A stretch of 64,000 bases of DNA from Erwinia billingiae Eb661 (GCF_000196615.1 NC_014306.1:3100001-3164000); one strand, 5' to 3'. Shown: positions 1 to 10,189, counted from the first letter of the stretch. Made by a program: numbers and translations. Notes: a model not told the origin generated them from the sequence alone.

Positions 1-1
1 A

Positions 2-256
2 CTGGTCATCGCCGCCAGTCAGGTGCGTTTTCAGCGCAATGCCGCGGTAAAAGAATCCTTTCTGGCGGCGATCAGCAAAACCATGACCGGGGTGTATATC
101 CTGCACTACTCCGTCTTCCATCTGTTAAGCGTGCTTATTCCGATTACCTCACTGGCTACCAAACTGATGCTTATGGTGGTGACCTTTATCGCCTCGGTCC
201 TGCTGTCGAGGTTAATGCTCTCTATCGCGTGGGTTAAAAACGTCATCACGCTGTAA
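2..256 (+). CDS. Acyltransferase-3 family membrane protein, C-terminal end (cut by window edge)
   Basis: The frame is open from the left edge to a TAA at 254-256, so only the last ~84 residues are present and the true start lies outside. It shows a Ser-Lys-Thr-Met-Thr-Gly-Val-Tyr-Ile-Leu-His stretch followed by two hydrophobic segments, the pattern of the last membrane helices of acyltransferase-3 (OatA/WecH-like) proteins. Such enzymes O-acetylate surface polysaccharides from inside the membrane. The internal GTG at 23 is not a likely start. Family assignment rests on this short tail only; another polytopic membrane protein is possible. Confidence 0.5.
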   Translation: MVIAASQVRFQRNAAVKESFLAAISKTMTGVYILHYSVFHLLSVLIPITSLATKLMLMVVTFIASVLLSRLMLSIAWVKNVITL

Positions 257-258
257 GG

Positions 259-816
259 TCAGAAGCCATAACGCAGCCAGGCGAAAAGCACGTTGCCATT
301 ATTATAGGTGCCGGGAATGTAGGTGAATTGCAGGGTTAACCGTTTATAGCCGGCGGAGAAAAGCGGAAGAACCAGCGGCAGCGGCACATAATTGGCGAAA
401 TCATCGCGCGCGGTGATCCCGGCGGTTAAGCCTAAACCCAGGCGAAAATCCTGCTGCTGATCCAGATACCAGCCCTTTTCCCAGCCGTAACCCACCATCG
501 GCTGCCACTTATTATGGGAATCCTTAAACGCCATGGCATAGAGCGCACTCCAGTTACCTTCTGCGGTATAGCGCGATACGCCGATGCCGCCGCCCCATGG
601 CGTTTCGTTATAGTTGTCAGTTTTGTGTTTGTCGTAAGCAAACCGGGCGTGCCAGCTAATAAAAGGCAAATAGAGATCGTGGTATTGAGGCTGTTCCCAT
701 GTCTGGGAAACATCATCCTTCAACCATTCCCAGCCGTCGCTGACGCTATTACTGGCGAAGGCGGGATCGATAAATAACATCAGGCACACAGACAACGCCA
801 CAGTAAGACTGCGCAT
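259..816 (-). CDS. pagP: Lipid A palmitoyltransferase PagP
   Basis: Outer-membrane enzyme that moves a palmitate from a phospholipid to lipid A, giving resistance to cationic peptides. The 185-residue protein has a signal peptide ending near Ala-Phe-Ala (residues 19-21), an amphipathic N-terminal helix with Trp-Glu-Trp-Leu, then the eight-stranded barrel. The catalytic residues are visible as His56 in the Ile-Ser-Trp-His-Ala-Arg-Phe-Ala stretch and Asp99-Ser100 in Ala-Phe-Lys-Asp-Ser. The family-typical [10 protein letters not shown] near the C terminus and the terminal Phe are kept. An AGAGGA ribosome site precedes the ATG. It ends 2 bp from the convergent acyltransferase gene. In relatives the gene is under PhoPQ; a weak candidate box lies upstream. 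Confidence 0.97.
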   Translation of the reverse strand: MRSLTVALSVCLMLFIDPAFASNSVSDGWEWLKDDVSQTWEQPQYHDLYLPFISWHARFAYDKHKTDNYNETPWGGGIGVSRYTAEGNWSALYAMAFKDSHNKWQPMVGYGWEKGWYLDQQQDFRLGLGLTAGITARDDFANYVPLPLVLPLFSAGYKRLTLQFTYIPGTYNNGNVLFAWLRYGF

Positions 817-835
817 AGTTTTTCCTCTGTTAAAT

Positions 836-852
836 TAACTGATGCATAAACA
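836..852 (-). promoter_or_regulatory. Candidate PhoP box upstream of pagP
   Basis: On the minus strand a perfect TGTTTA half-site (852-847) is followed after 5 bp by CAGTTA (841-836). The known PhoP box is a direct repeat of (G/T)GTTTA with 5-bp spacing, so only the first half fits well. The position, about 20-36 bp before the pagP start, is closer than usual. Weak call, supported mainly by known PhoPQ control of pagP in relatives. Confidence 0.25.
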
Positions 853-967
853 GGTGTAACGCGAGAGTTGACCGTCCGTGAGCCGCTGGTAAGTATTATA
901 GTTGTATATCCGGGGCGGCATTTACTGGCCTGCCCTGTTCCATTTGTGTCGAGGAGAATGGGTACCG

Positions 968-1978
968 ATGTTCACAGGTTGGTTAGACTCTTTCACGCCC
1001 TTTGCCCGGGGATTATTTCTGCTGGCTTGCCTGACGCTGGTGTTAATTGGCTTGCATCTCGCCGCACCGCTGATCAATCAGGTGCTGCTGGCGCTGTTTC
1101 TGGCAATCATGCTGGATCCACTTATTAGCCGCCTCGAAAAGCGCCGCGTTCCGCGTATTATCTCCTCCCTGCTGGTAATTATGATCCTGCTGCTGCTGAT
1201 CGTGATTATCATTATGTCACTGAGTGCCGCCACGCCAGACTTGCTTCAGCTTAGCCGCCAGATGCCCGCGCTGGTGGCGGAAAGGTTACAAACGCTGGCG
1301 CATTTGCCTGGCCAGATGGGCATTGTCTTTACCTACGAAGAAATGCTGAATTTGATTGATGGCAGCGCCATTGTGCGTTTTATCGCTACCCAGCTTTCGC
1401 TGATCCCCGGCATGCTTTCATGGTGGCTGATGGTCTTTCTGATGCTGCTGTTTATGCTGTATGAGCTGCCGATGTTTAAAACCTTCCTGCGCGCCAAAGA
1501 ACGTCATTCGCGCCTGTTTACCGCGCTGGAAGAAGGCATTCAAAGCGTAATTGTTTACGCGCAGGTGAAAACCCTGACCGGCCTGCTCGGCGGATTGATT
1601 GTCTGGGCCGCCGCCCATCTGCTGGGGTTGAAGTTAGCCTTCCTGTGGGGTCTGCTGATGTTTATCTTCAACTACGTGCCGGTCCTCGGCTCGTTTCTCG
1701 CCGCCATCCCGCCGGTAGTGCAGATCTTTATCCTGTCCGATACGCAAACCAGCCTGCTCACCGTGGGATTCTTTGTAGTGTTGAATCTGTTTTTGAGTTC
1801 CGTCCTGGAGCCGCTGATGCTCGGCAGGCGGCTGAATTTGTCACTCACCGTTCAACTGCTGTCATTTTTATTCTGGCAGTCGTTGCTCGGGATCACCGGG
1901 GCGATTCTGGCGATCCCCCTGACCTTTTTACTCACCAGAGTCTGGCTGGCGTTGCGACAAGCGCCTGACAGCGCCTGA
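968..1978 (+). CDS. AI-2E family (PerM/YdiK-type) inner-membrane permease
   Basis: Polytopic membrane protein of the autoinducer-2 exporter family, whose members export or exchange varied small molecules; the substrate cannot be read from sequence. About 336 residues from the chosen ATG at 968, which has an AGGAG 11 bp upstream; an upstream in-frame start at 902 would add a hydrophilic stretch untypical of the family. An N-terminal pair of membrane helices with the conserved Pro-Leu-Ile-Ser-Arg-Leu-Glu motif is followed by a soluble domain and a C-terminal helix bundle containing Phe-Asn-Tyr-Val-Pro-Val-Leu-Gly-Ser, diagnostic of the family. It is a single gene, divergent from pagP. Confidence 0.85.
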   Translation: MFTGWLDSFTPFARGLFLLACLTLVLIGLHLAAPLINQVLLALFLAIMLDPLISRLEKRRVPRIISSLLVIMILLLLIVIIIMSLSAATPDLLQLSRQMPALVAERLQTLAHLPGQMGIVFTYEEMLNLIDGSAIVRFIATQLSLIPGMLSWWLMVFLMLLFMLYELPMFKTFLRAKERHSRLFTALEEGIQSVIVYAQVKTLTGLLGGLIVWAAAHLLGLKLAFLWGLLMFIFNYVPVLGSFLAAIPPVVQIFILSDTQTSLLTVGFFVVLNLFLSSVLEPLMLGRRLNLSLTVQLLSFLFWQSLLGITGAILAIPLTFLLTRVWLALRQAPDSA

Positions 1979-2054
1979 TTGCCGGAGCGTGATGGCGTCC
2001 TCCGCTGATGGCTTCTGAACCCGCTTACCGCCCGATCTGTCACCCGGTTAATCT

Positions 2055-3146
2055 TCAGAGTGACGGCTGATCCTTCGGCTTCTCAATCCCCGAATCGGTC
2101 AGCGTTGCTCTCACCTGCGGCAGGCTTTGCGGATAATTCTGCTGCACAAACTCAATCATTCTTTCCCGCACGTAGCAGCGTAAATCGAAGGCCGTGGGGG
2201 AATTCTGTGCGGTCATCAACATTCTGATGGTCATGGTTTTGTCGGTGGTATCGGTCACCTGCAGCACCTTGGTTTCCTGATCCCACAGTTTGGTTTCGCC
2301 GAGGATTTTTTCAAAATGCTGACGCAGTGGCTCTAAGGGCATGGAATAGTCGAGATACAGGAACACCGAGCCTAATATCTGCGCGTTATTACGCGTCCAG
2401 TTCTGGAAAGGATTTTCGGTAAAGTAGGTAATCGGCAGCACCAGTCGGCGCAAATCCCAGATGCGCACCACCACATAGGTCAGGTTTATCTCCTCAATCC
2501 AGCCCCATTCATTTTCCACCACCACCGCATCATCAATTTTAATCGGTTGGGTAAAGGCGATCTGAATGCCGGCAAACAGATTGATTAGCGACTTCTGCAG
2601 GGCAAAACCAATGATGATACCCGCGACGCCGGCACCCGCCAGGATGGTGGTGCCGAATTTTCGCACGGCAGGGAAACTGAGCAAAATCAGGGTCAGACAG
2701 AATGACACCAGCAGGACCATCGCGACTTTTTTGACATACATAATCTGCGTGCGAATTTTACGGGCACGAAGATTATTCGAAAGATTAATGTCGTAGCGGA
2801 TAAAAAGCATGTCCTGCGCCACGTTGGTCAGTCGAATTAAAATGGAACAAAAAGACAGGATAATGAAGACGTTAAGGGTGGAGGTGATAAAGCCCAGTGA
2901 TTCCGGCTGGATGGTAATGTAGTTCACCCCGACATTGATCATCAGCAGGGGAATAAACAGAAACATCGATCCACGAAGATGCTTTTCCAGTGATTTGAAC
3001 AGCTTCCGATCGCGGCTTTGCCAGTAGCGGATGAACCGGAGAAGGATAAAGCGGGCCAGAAATCCCAGCGCGAGTGAAAGAATGACGAGCAATACCGCAG
3101 GCACCCATACTGGCGCACCAGATAACTCACCGAAAATCGTTAGCAT
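2055..3146 (-). CDS. MscS-family mechanosensitive ion channel
   Basis: Small-conductance tension-gated channel protein of 363 residues in the inner membrane. Four to five N-terminal hydrophobic segments lead to the pore helix, recognisable around residues 170-195 as a Gly/Ala-rich run (Gly-Ala-Gly-Val-Ala-Gly) followed by Gly-Phe-Ala-Leu-Gln-Lys-Ser-Leu and Asn-Leu-Phe-Ala-Gly. The beta domain follows with Ile-Lys-Ile-Asp-Asp-Ala-Val and a Gly-Trp-Ile-Glu-Glu-Ile motif, then the alpha/beta C-terminal domain. It resembles the YbdG/YnaI-like longer members rather than MscS itself. AAGGGAA precedes the ATG. It is convergent with the AI-2E gene and probably monocistronic. Confidence 0.9.
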   Translation of the reverse strand: MLTIFGELSGAPVWVPAVLLVILSLALGFLARFILLRFIRYWQSRDRKLFKSLEKHLRGSMFLFIPLLMINVGVNYITIQPESLGFITSTLNVFIILSFCSILIRLTNVAQDMLFIRYDINLSNNLRARKIRTQIMYVKKVAMVLLVSFCLTLILLSFPAVRKFGTTILAGAGVAGIIIGFALQKSLINLFAGIQIAFTQPIKIDDAVVVENEWGWIEEINLTYVVVRIWDLRRLVLPITYFTENPFQNWTRNNAQILGSVFLYLDYSMPLEPLRQHFEKILGETKLWDQETKVLQVTDTTDKTMTIRMLMTAQNSPTAFDLRCYVRERMIEFVQQNYPQSLPQVRATLTDSGIEKPKDQPSL

Positions 3147-3295
3147 TCAGTTCCCTTACCCTGTGAAAAAATGTCGTTAACGGGCTTTTCAAAAAAAGCC
3201 AAAAGTAACCGATAATTTAAGGTTAGCATAAATGCAAATCACTGAAATTTAAGATGACGTTTAATCGGATTAGTCCACCAGCGGGTTGACGATGC

Positions 3296-4204
3296 TCAGG
3301 TCACGCTGGCGTCCGCCGCCGGAGCCATCGCTAATTCCTCAGCGATAACATCAATCAGCTTTGTCACCCGGCGCGGCTGCACGCGGGAGGGAGGATAAAC
3401 GATATGCAATGCAGTCGGCGGAAGCGCGTAATCGGCCAGAACCTCGACCAGTCGGCCCGCGACAAGGTCGGCCTCAACATCCCAGATGGACTTTTTGCAC
3501 AGCCCCTGCCCCTGTAGCGCCCACTGTTTAATTAACTGGCCGTTATTGGTGGTGCGCTGCCCGTTGACCGAAACGGCATAGGGCGCGCCATCGACCTGAA
3601 AAGACCAGACTCGATCAATCCCCTGCATAAAGCGCATCATGATGCAGTCATGCTGGTTCAGGTCGTCGGGATGCAGTGGGGTTCCCCGCCGCTGCAAATA
3701 CTCAGGTGAACCACAGACCAGGCGTCGGTTATCGCCAATCGCTCTGGCCTTCAGCGTGGAGTTAGAAAACTTACCATAGCGGATGGCAAAATCTATTCCC
3801 TGACTCGCCAGATCGACAAAGCTATCGGTGAGATTCAGATCGATGGTGACAGCGGGATGCTGAACAAGGAAACGGTCGAGGATCGGCACTACGCGGGTTT
3901 GCCCCAGATCCACCGGTGCCGTAATTTTGATCGGCCCGGATATTTTTTGCGTGCCCGATCTGATGCGGCTTTCAAGCTCATCAGCTTCGGCCAGCAGCCG
4001 TCGTGCCCCCTCGGCAAACATCCTTCCTTCGTCAGTCAGACTCAGTGAGCGTGTGGTTCGCGTCAGAAAAGTGGCCTTGTAATACGACTCGAGCATCATC
4101 AGACGTTCAGAAACGGATGCCGGTGAAAGTCCCAGCTCACGACCGGCGGCTGACAAACTGCCCTTTTCCAGGATCATCAAAAACAATTTAAGGTTTTCTA
4201 GCAT
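3296..4204 (-). CDS. LysR-family transcriptional regulator
   Basis: 302-residue regulator with an N-terminal winged helix-turn-helix (residues ~1-60, Gly-Ser-Leu-Ser-Ala-Ala-Gly-Arg-Glu-Leu-Gly-Leu-Ser) and the periplasmic-binding-like effector domain of the DsdC/AaeR-like PBP2_CrgA subgroup (Asp-Ser-Phe-Val-Asp-Leu-Ala-Ser-Gln-Gly-Ile-Asp). It is transcribed divergently from the MFS transporter that starts 111 bp away, the usual arrangement for a LysR protein controlling its neighbour. The effector is unknown. Confidence 0.93.
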   Translation of the reverse strand: MLENLKLFLMILEKGSLSAAGRELGLSPASVSERLMMLESYYKATFLTRTTRSLSLTDEGRMFAEGARRLLAEADELESRIRSGTQKISGPIKITAPVDLGQTRVVPILDRFLVQHPAVTIDLNLTDSFVDLASQGIDFAIRYGKFSNSTLKARAIGDNRRLVCGSPEYLQRRGTPLHPDDLNQHDCIMMRFMQGIDRVWSFQVDGAPYAVSVNGQRTTNNGQLIKQWALQGQGLCKKSIWDVEADLVAGRLVEVLADYALPPTALHIVYPPSRVQPRRVTKLIDVIAEELAMAPAADASVT

Positions 4205-4315
4205 TCTTCGACATTCCCGAAAGATATATTCGTTATTGCATCACTTATCAATAATTTCCACAAGGCGTAAACTCCCCCTTCTCGCTAAACACCTTCGCTG
4301 AACCAGGGATACATT

Positions 4316-5530
4316 TTGACCACACAACCGCCGCAGAACCGAAACGCCGCGCCTGAGATAGCCAGCCTGACGACAGCCAACGTTATCCTGTTTGCTTTTG
4401 CCTGCGGTGCCACCACGGCCAATGTGTACTATTCGCAGTCGATTGCGGGTCTGATAGCCAGCAGCCTGCATCTGCCGGCAAGCCTGGCCGGGCTGATTGT
4501 CACCACCACCCAGTTGGGTTATGGCATCGGCCTGTTTTTTTTGGTTTGCCTGGCCGACCTGGTGGAAAACCGCCGACTGGTATTGATCACCACGGCGGGC
4601 ACCATTCTCAGCCTGATTGGCGTTGCGGCCAGTTCAAGCGCCACGGCGGTGGTGATCGCCTCATTCTTACTGGGAATTTCTACCGTAGGCAGCCAGGTTC
4701 TGGTGCCGCTTGCCGTTCATCTTTCTCCTGAAGGTCAGCGCGGTAAAATCATCGGTAACATCATGTTCGGGCTGGTGTCCGGCATTATGCTCTCTCGTCC
4801 GCTGGCCAGCTTTTTGGCCGGGCATTGGGGATGGCGGGCGATATTTATCTTCTCGGCGGCGGTGATGCTGAGCACCTTTATCCTTATGGCGCGCGCATTA
4901 CCGCAGTGGCATCCTCAACCGAAGCGGAATTATCTGGCCACGCTGCGCTCGATGCTTACCCTGCTGGCAACGTCGCGAACGCTGCAACGTCGGGCGGCCT
5001 ATCAGGGGACGATGTTCGGCATATTTAATATGTTCTGGACCGCCGCGCCGGCGATGCTGCACCTGCGCTTTGGTCTTGGACAGTCGGGGATTGCCGCCTT
5101 TGCCCTGGCCGGCGCAGCAGGTGCACTTTCGGCACCGGTAGCCGGTAAAATCGCCGACCGGGGAGGTTCAAAAATCGGCACCGGCGTAGTGATTGGCTGC
5201 GCAGGGTTGGCGCTGCTTATCAGCGGTTGGGGACAGGCGATAGCGTCATTGATGATCCTGATCTTCGCCGCGATTATTCTCGACGCTGCCACCCAGGCCA
5301 ATCAGGTATTCGGTCAGCGCGCCATCCAGAGCCTGGATGCCGAAGCGCGGGGTCGGTTAAACGCGGTCTATATGACGGTTATCTTTATCTGCGGTGCGGC
5401 GGGTTCGGCGTTGGGTTCATTGACCTATTTTCATGGCGGATGGGTCACCACCGCCACGGTGGGAGCCGGTTTAGCCCTGGTGATGCTGCTGGTGTTTTTG
5501 ACCGAATTGCGCGTAAAAAAAACGGGGTGA
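4316..5530 (+). CDS. MFS transporter, YnfM/YgaY-type drug or metabolite exporter
   Basis: 404-residue major facilitator with twelve predicted membrane helices. After the second helix it carries Leu-Ala-Asp-Leu-Val-Glu-Asn-Arg-Arg, the MFS loop motif. The half after the central loop begins with Arg-Arg-Ala-Ala-Tyr-Gln-Gly and includes a Lys-Ile-Ala-Asp-Arg-Gly-Gly motif. The start is a TTG at 4316-4318 with AGGGA 6-9 bp upstream; no ATG lies near. Divergent LysR gene upstream suggests ligand-responsive expression. Substrate unknown; members of this branch move drugs, sugars or aromatic acids. Confidence 0.88.
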   Translation: MTTQPPQNRNAAPEIASLTTANVILFAFACGATTANVYYSQSIAGLIASSLHLPASLAGLIVTTTQLGYGIGLFFLVCLADLVENRRLVLITTAGTILSLIGVAASSSATAVVIASFLLGISTVGSQVLVPLAVHLSPEGQRGKIIGNIMFGLVSGIMLSRPLASFLAGHWGWRAIFIFSAAVMLSTFILMARALPQWHPQPKRNYLATLRSMLTLLATSRTLQRRAAYQGTMFGIFNMFWTAAPAMLHLRFGLGQSGIAAFALAGAAGALSAPVAGKIADRGGSKIGTGVVIGCAGLALLISGWGQAIASLMILIFAAIILDAATQANQVFGQRAIQSLDAEARGRLNAVYMTVIFICGAAGSALGSLTYFHGGWVTTATVGAGLALVMLLVFLTELRVKKTG

Positions 5531-5598
5531 ACGCCGTTTGCAGGCTGAAAATTCCGACCGTGATCTGAATCCGGGCAGAAGTTGAGTAGTTATCCGCC

Positions 5599-6534
5599 TC
5601 ATTCAAACTGCCAGTAAAGCGGCGTGCCGAAAACCTCAACGTAGTAATCAATCACCGCCCGCACATTTAACGGTGGATGCCGCACGTTGGGATAGATGGC
5701 GGCAACATGCTGCGGCTCGGTTTTACTCGCGCCCTGATATTTTTCCATCACCCGGACCAGCGCCCCTTTTTTCAGGCTGTCACCGATGAGCCAGTCGGGA
5801 AACAGCACCATCCCCATCCCGCCAAGCGCGCTGGTCAGCAAGGATTCGGCGTTATTGGACGTCAGCAAGCCGTTAACGGGAAAGTGCGTCCAGCGGCCTC
5901 CGGGTTTTCTGAATAACCAGCGATTGGGGCCAGAGAAGCCGCGGTACACAAGGCATTTGTGCTCACTCAACTCCGCAGGCGAAGCCGGCTGTCCGTGCTT
6001 TTCTACATACTCCGGCGAGGCAACCAGATGATAATGCTGGGTGCCAAACACGCGCGCATGGAAAGAGGAATCGGTCAGGGTGCCAATCCTGAAAATCACG
6101 TCCGCCGCATCCCGGTGAGGATCGATATAGTCATCGGTCTGGGTCAGCTCAATTTGCAGGCGCGGATAGCGGTTCGACAGTTCTGTCAGCCAGGGCGCGA
6201 TATGACGCTGGCCAAAAAATACCGGCGCATTAATCCTGATCAGGCCGGAAGGTTCCAACGAACGATCGAGCATCTCGGTACGGGCTTCACTCAGCTGCTC
6301 GGTCATCGCCCTGGCATAGTCAATGAACAGCCTTCCCGCTTCGGTGGGGATCACCGCGCGGGTATTGCGATAGAAAAGCTGCTGCCCGAGCGTGTCCTCC
6401 AGTTGCAGGATCACACGGGAGATCATCGATGCAGAGACTCCTTCCCGCCTGGCGACAGCCGAAAAACTCTGCTCATCGAACACACCGATAAAAAAGAGCA
6501 GCGTGCGGAAATTTATCGCGCCTGGGTCGTACAT
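5599..6534 (-). CDS. LysR-family transcriptional regulator
   Basis: 311-residue LysR protein with an N-terminal helix-turn-helix (Gln-Ser-Phe-Ser-Ala-Val-Ala-Arg-Arg-Glu-Gly-Val-Ser) and a CrgA-type effector domain (Asp-Asp-Tyr-Ile-Asp-Pro-His-Arg-Asp-Ala-Ala-Asp). It lies between the MFS gene, with which it converges, and the YdcZ pair, from which it diverges with a 97-bp gap; the YdcZ pair is the more likely target. It is a distant paralogue of the LysR proteins at 3296 and 18495. Confidence 0.92.
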   Translation of the reverse strand: MYDPGAINFRTLLFFIGVFDEQSFSAVARREGVSASMISRVILQLEDTLGQQLFYRNTRAVIPTEAGRLFIDYARAMTEQLSEARTEMLDRSLEPSGLIRINAPVFFGQRHIAPWLTELSNRYPRLQIELTQTDDYIDPHRDAADVIFRIGTLTDSSFHARVFGTQHYHLVASPEYVEKHGQPASPAELSEHKCLVYRGFSGPNRWLFRKPGGRWTHFPVNGLLTSNNAESLLTSALGGMGMVLFPDWLIGDSLKKGALVRVMEKYQGASKTEPQHVAAIYPNVRHPPLNVRAVIDYYVEVFGTPLYWQFE

Positions 6535-6631
6535 TATCCTGATTCCTGCAAAGGTGTTTCCTGAATTATACCGTTTTTCATTATGCCGCGCTGCTATAGG
6601 ATGCTCCCCCTACACCACTGGAGACTGTTCA

Positions 6632-7066
6632 ATGCCGCTTTTATTTATATTACTCGTCGTCGCTGGCGGGATGGGATTATCCGTTGAGGCCGGCTTATTA
6701 GGGCCGCTGGGGAGCGAAGTCGGTGACTTATGGGCCACCTTCAGCATTTTTGGCGTCGGTGCGGCGCTGACCTTCCTGTTGATGCTGTTCTTTAGTCCCC
6801 GCAACAGCCCGTCATTCTTTACTCAGCCATCATGGACGCTGGTGGGGGGTATCCTCGGGCCAATCTATGTGGTCATTCTGACGGTTGCCGTGCCCATTAT
6901 CGGCATTGCGATGACCATGATTGGCATTCTCGCCGGACAGGTGTTCAAAAGCCTGGTGATTGACCATTACGGTCTGTTTGGCACCGCCCACCGTAAAATT
7001 GACAGCAAGCGCATTATCGCGCTGATTTTTATTGTTGCGGCATTGTTCCTTGTGGCAAAAGGCTAA
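6632..7066 (+). CDS. YdcZ/DUF606-family half-size DMT transporter, subunit A
   Basis: 144 residues with four to five hydrophobic helices, matching the half-size YdcZ (DUF606) branch of the drug/metabolite transporter superfamily; the tail Ala-Leu-Ile-Phe-Ile-Val-Ala-Ala-Leu-Phe-Leu-Val is the last helix. The frame is open further upstream, but the extra residues overlap the LysR gene in antisense, so the ATG at 6632 is chosen; it begins directly with a membrane helix. The second subunit starts 9 bp after the stop, so the two probably form a heterodimer. Confidence 0.85.
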   Translation: MPLLFILLVVAGGMGLSVEAGLLGPLGSEVGDLWATFSIFGVGAALTFLLMLFFSPRNSPSFFTQPSWTLVGGILGPIYVVILTVAVPIIGIAMTMIGILAGQVFKSLVIDHYGLFGTAHRKIDSKRIIALIFIVAALFLVAKG

Positions 7067-7075
7067 GGTGATTTT

Positions 7076-7567
7076 ATGCATATTTTAATGATTATTCTGG
7101 CGGTCGTCGGTGGCGCAGTCCTCAGCATGCAGGCGGCGATTGGCGGCAAGCTGGGCAGCAACGTCGGCGTATTTCGCAGCGCGTTTCTGACCTTCTCGAT
7201 TGGCGCACTGGTCACCGCACTGCTGATTTTCTTCTTTGAACCTAAACAAGCCCTGACCTTGATGGACGTGCCGAAATGGCAACTGCTGGGCGCACTCTGT
7301 GGCGTTCCGTACATCGTGATTATGGTGCTGGCGGTGCAGCGAATTGGTTCGGCGGTTGCCACGGTGGCGGTGATCTTTGGTCAGCTGGCGATGAGCATGC
7401 TGATTGATAACTTCGGCTGGTTAGGCAATGAGGCGATTCACTTCTCCGTGACGCGTCTTGGTGCAGTGGTTTGCCTGGGGATCGCGCTGTTCTTTATTTA
7501 CTCCAGCAGTAAGACCAAAACCACACCGGCGGAAAAAAACGTCAAGCAGGCCTCGGCGCGCAGCTGA
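7076..7567 (+). CDS. YdcZ/DUF606-family half-size DMT transporter, subunit B
   Basis: 163 residues, five predicted helices, with the family hallmark Ala-Val-Leu-Ser-Met-Gln-Ala-Ala-Ile-Gly-Gly-Lys-Leu-Gly-Ser in the first 30 residues, followed by Phe-Leu-Thr-Phe-Ser-Ile-Gly-Ala. The N-terminal Gln-Ala-x-Ile-Gly motif is degenerate in subunit A, which suggests division of labour. A charged C-terminal tail (Lys-Thr-Lys-Thr-Thr) would face the cytoplasm. Translationally close to subunit A (9-bp gap), hence one operon. Cargo unknown. Confidence 0.88.
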   Translation: MHILMIILAVVGGAVLSMQAAIGGKLGSNVGVFRSAFLTFSIGALVTALLIFFFEPKQALTLMDVPKWQLLGALCGVPYIVIMVLAVQRIGSAVATVAVIFGQLAMSMLIDNFGWLGNEAIHFSVTRLGAVVCLGIALFFIYSSSKTKTTPAEKNVKQASARS

Positions 7568-7628
7568 ATGCTGGCTGGCTGTCTGGCTGTCTGGCCAAGG
7601 TTAAACCGGCTCAAACCACATCGGTCGA

Positions 7629-7656
7629 AAAACAAAAAGGCTCCTTTCGGAGCCTT
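7629..7656 (-). terminator. Rho-independent terminator of the nitroreductase gene
   Basis: Eight-bp perfect stem AAGGCTCC / GGAGCCTT (7637-7644 and 7649-7656) with a TTTC loop. Read on the minus strand it is followed by TTTTTGTTTTT, a typical U-tract, placed just after the nitroreductase stop. Confidence 0.85.
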
Positions 7657-7684
7657 AGTCAGTCCAGCGCAATCGCTGTTAAAC

Positions 7685-8323
7685 CTACTTAATCTCGGTA
7701 ATAAAGTTCTCGCGAGCACGGCGGACTTTCTTCAGGTTAACCAGCCAGTCACCTTCGTCGGAACGGTAGCCCAGCGGTAAAATGATCACGCTGCGCAGAT
7801 TTTTGGCGCTCAGGCCCAGAATCTCATCCACTGCCGCCGGATCAAATCCTTCCATCGGGGTGGCATCTACCTGCTGTTCAGCGGCGGCAATCAGTGCGGA
7901 ACCCAGACCAATATAGGCCTGGCGGGCCGCGGCCTGATAGTTGGCTTCCTGACCGCGTTCCGCCACGATGCCCAGCAGCATCTGACGATAGTTTTCCCAG
8001 CCTTCGTTGGTCGAGTTGCGCACGTCATTGGTCAGATCGAACATCATATTGACGCGATCGGCGGTGATGTCGTCCCAGGCAGCGAAGACCAGCAGATGCG
8101 AGCAGTCAGTAACCTGCGCCTGATTCCAGCTGACCGCTTTGATTTTTTCGCGAATTTCCGCGTTGGTCACCACCAGTAATTCAAAAGGTTGCAGGCCGCT
8201 GGAGGTCGCGGTTAAGCGCACGGCTTCAAGAATATGTTCCAGCTTGTCGGCCGGGATTTTCTTCGCCGGATCGTATTTTTTGGTTGCGTAACGCCAGTTA
8301 AGAAACTCGGTAATCTTAGTCAT
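7685..8323 (-). CDS. NAD(P)H-dependent nitroreductase, NfsB-like
   Basis: 212-residue FMN-binding oxidoreductase of the NfsB/DrgA group, cytoplasmic, reducing nitroaromatics and quinones with NAD(P)H. The N-terminal Arg-Tyr-Ala-Thr-Lys-Lys-Tyr-Asp-Pro is the FMN phosphate-binding motif, followed by Thr-Ser-Ser-Gly-Leu-Gln-Pro-Phe-Glu; the C-terminal Pro-Met-Glu-Gly-Phe-Asp-Pro and Ile-Leu-Pro-Leu-Gly-Tyr-Arg complete the fold. Length is normal. It has its own terminator and is monocistronic. True NfsB orthology is not certain. Confidence 0.88.
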   Translation of the reverse strand: MTKITEFLNWRYATKKYDPAKKIPADKLEHILEAVRLTATSSGLQPFELLVVTNAEIREKIKAVSWNQAQVTDCSHLLVFAAWDDITADRVNMMFDLTNDVRNSTNEGWENYRQMLLGIVAERGQEANYQAAARQAYIGLGSALIAAAEQQVDATPMEGFDPAAVDEILGLSAKNLRSVIILPLGYRSDEGDWLVNLKKVRRARENFITEIK

Positions 8324-8885
8324 TAATCTTATCCATCGCGATAGAGTTGAGGGTGGTGTGCAGCTTATAAGCCTTTATATCGCCCCCAGTCTAACGACAA
8401 TTCAGGCGGAAGGCGTAGAGCAAATCGAGGCATATTAAGACTATGCGGAATTACATTCTCTCCTGTCAGGCCCGCCTTATGTTGTCCAGGAATCTGACGT
8501 TCCAGTACAAAACGTGCGTATATCAAATCCGCGCAGAAGGGCTGGGTTACCGACTCAGGAATCCGCTCGTCACGGTTTGAGAGAATTTTCAGGGAGAGAT
8601 TACGGTGTTGCACGATAGCCGGGAACCTGGCTGTGAGAAATATGTCGATGGGCCTGAGCCCTTACCTCTTGATGACGAGAAGAGTGTTCATGAGTGGGTT
8701 GAGAATGTGCGTTTCTGGCGGGTTTTCGGGTGGTTTGTTACCCTTTTTACCGGTTATTCGTCAGAAACACCGCCAGCTTGTTTTAGCGGTACGTACAATT
8801 AGAAAGTTATGGGTAAATCTCATTTGTAATGGCCAATGGCTTCTAAGAGCGAGGGACGGACATTGGCTTTTCGTGCCAATAAGAG
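8324..8885 (+). other. Gene-poor stretch left of the IS911-like element
   Basis: No recognisable gene. Short frames on both strands (8365-8613 minus; 8605-8802 plus) have no ribosome site or family I know. A plus-strand frame beginning near 8633 runs to the element and is stopped by the TAG inside its first bases, so a short gene or gene remnant here may have been cut by the insertion. The left half could also carry the nitroreductase promoter. Confidence 0.35.
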
Positions 8886-8893
8886 TGTAGCGG

Positions 8894-10068
<1,175 letters not shown>

Positions 10069-10145
10069 AATGTCACCTGTTTTGACTATGAGGTGATGAT
10101 ATCACCTCTATTCAGGTGGCCAAATTCAGTGTGCCACTACAGAGA

Positions 10146-10170
10146 TACCCACCGGGTGGGTAGGCTTTTT
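10146..10170 (+). terminator. Terminator-like hairpin right of the IS element
   Basis: TACCCACC / GGTGGGTA arms (10146-10153 and 10155-10162) followed on the plus strand by GGCTTTTT. It faces rightward transcription, so it probably ended a transcript from the left side that the IS now interrupts. The almost loop-free stem is a weakness; the real fold would open two or three pairs. Confidence 0.45.
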
Positions 10171-10189
10171 CACTATGTCATTGCCAAAC

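Noticed and set aside
8365..8613. 82-codon minus-strand frame in the gap left of the IS911-like element
   Set aside because: Not wholly unlike a protein, but no ribosome site, family or conserved motif could be named; kept only in the gap description.
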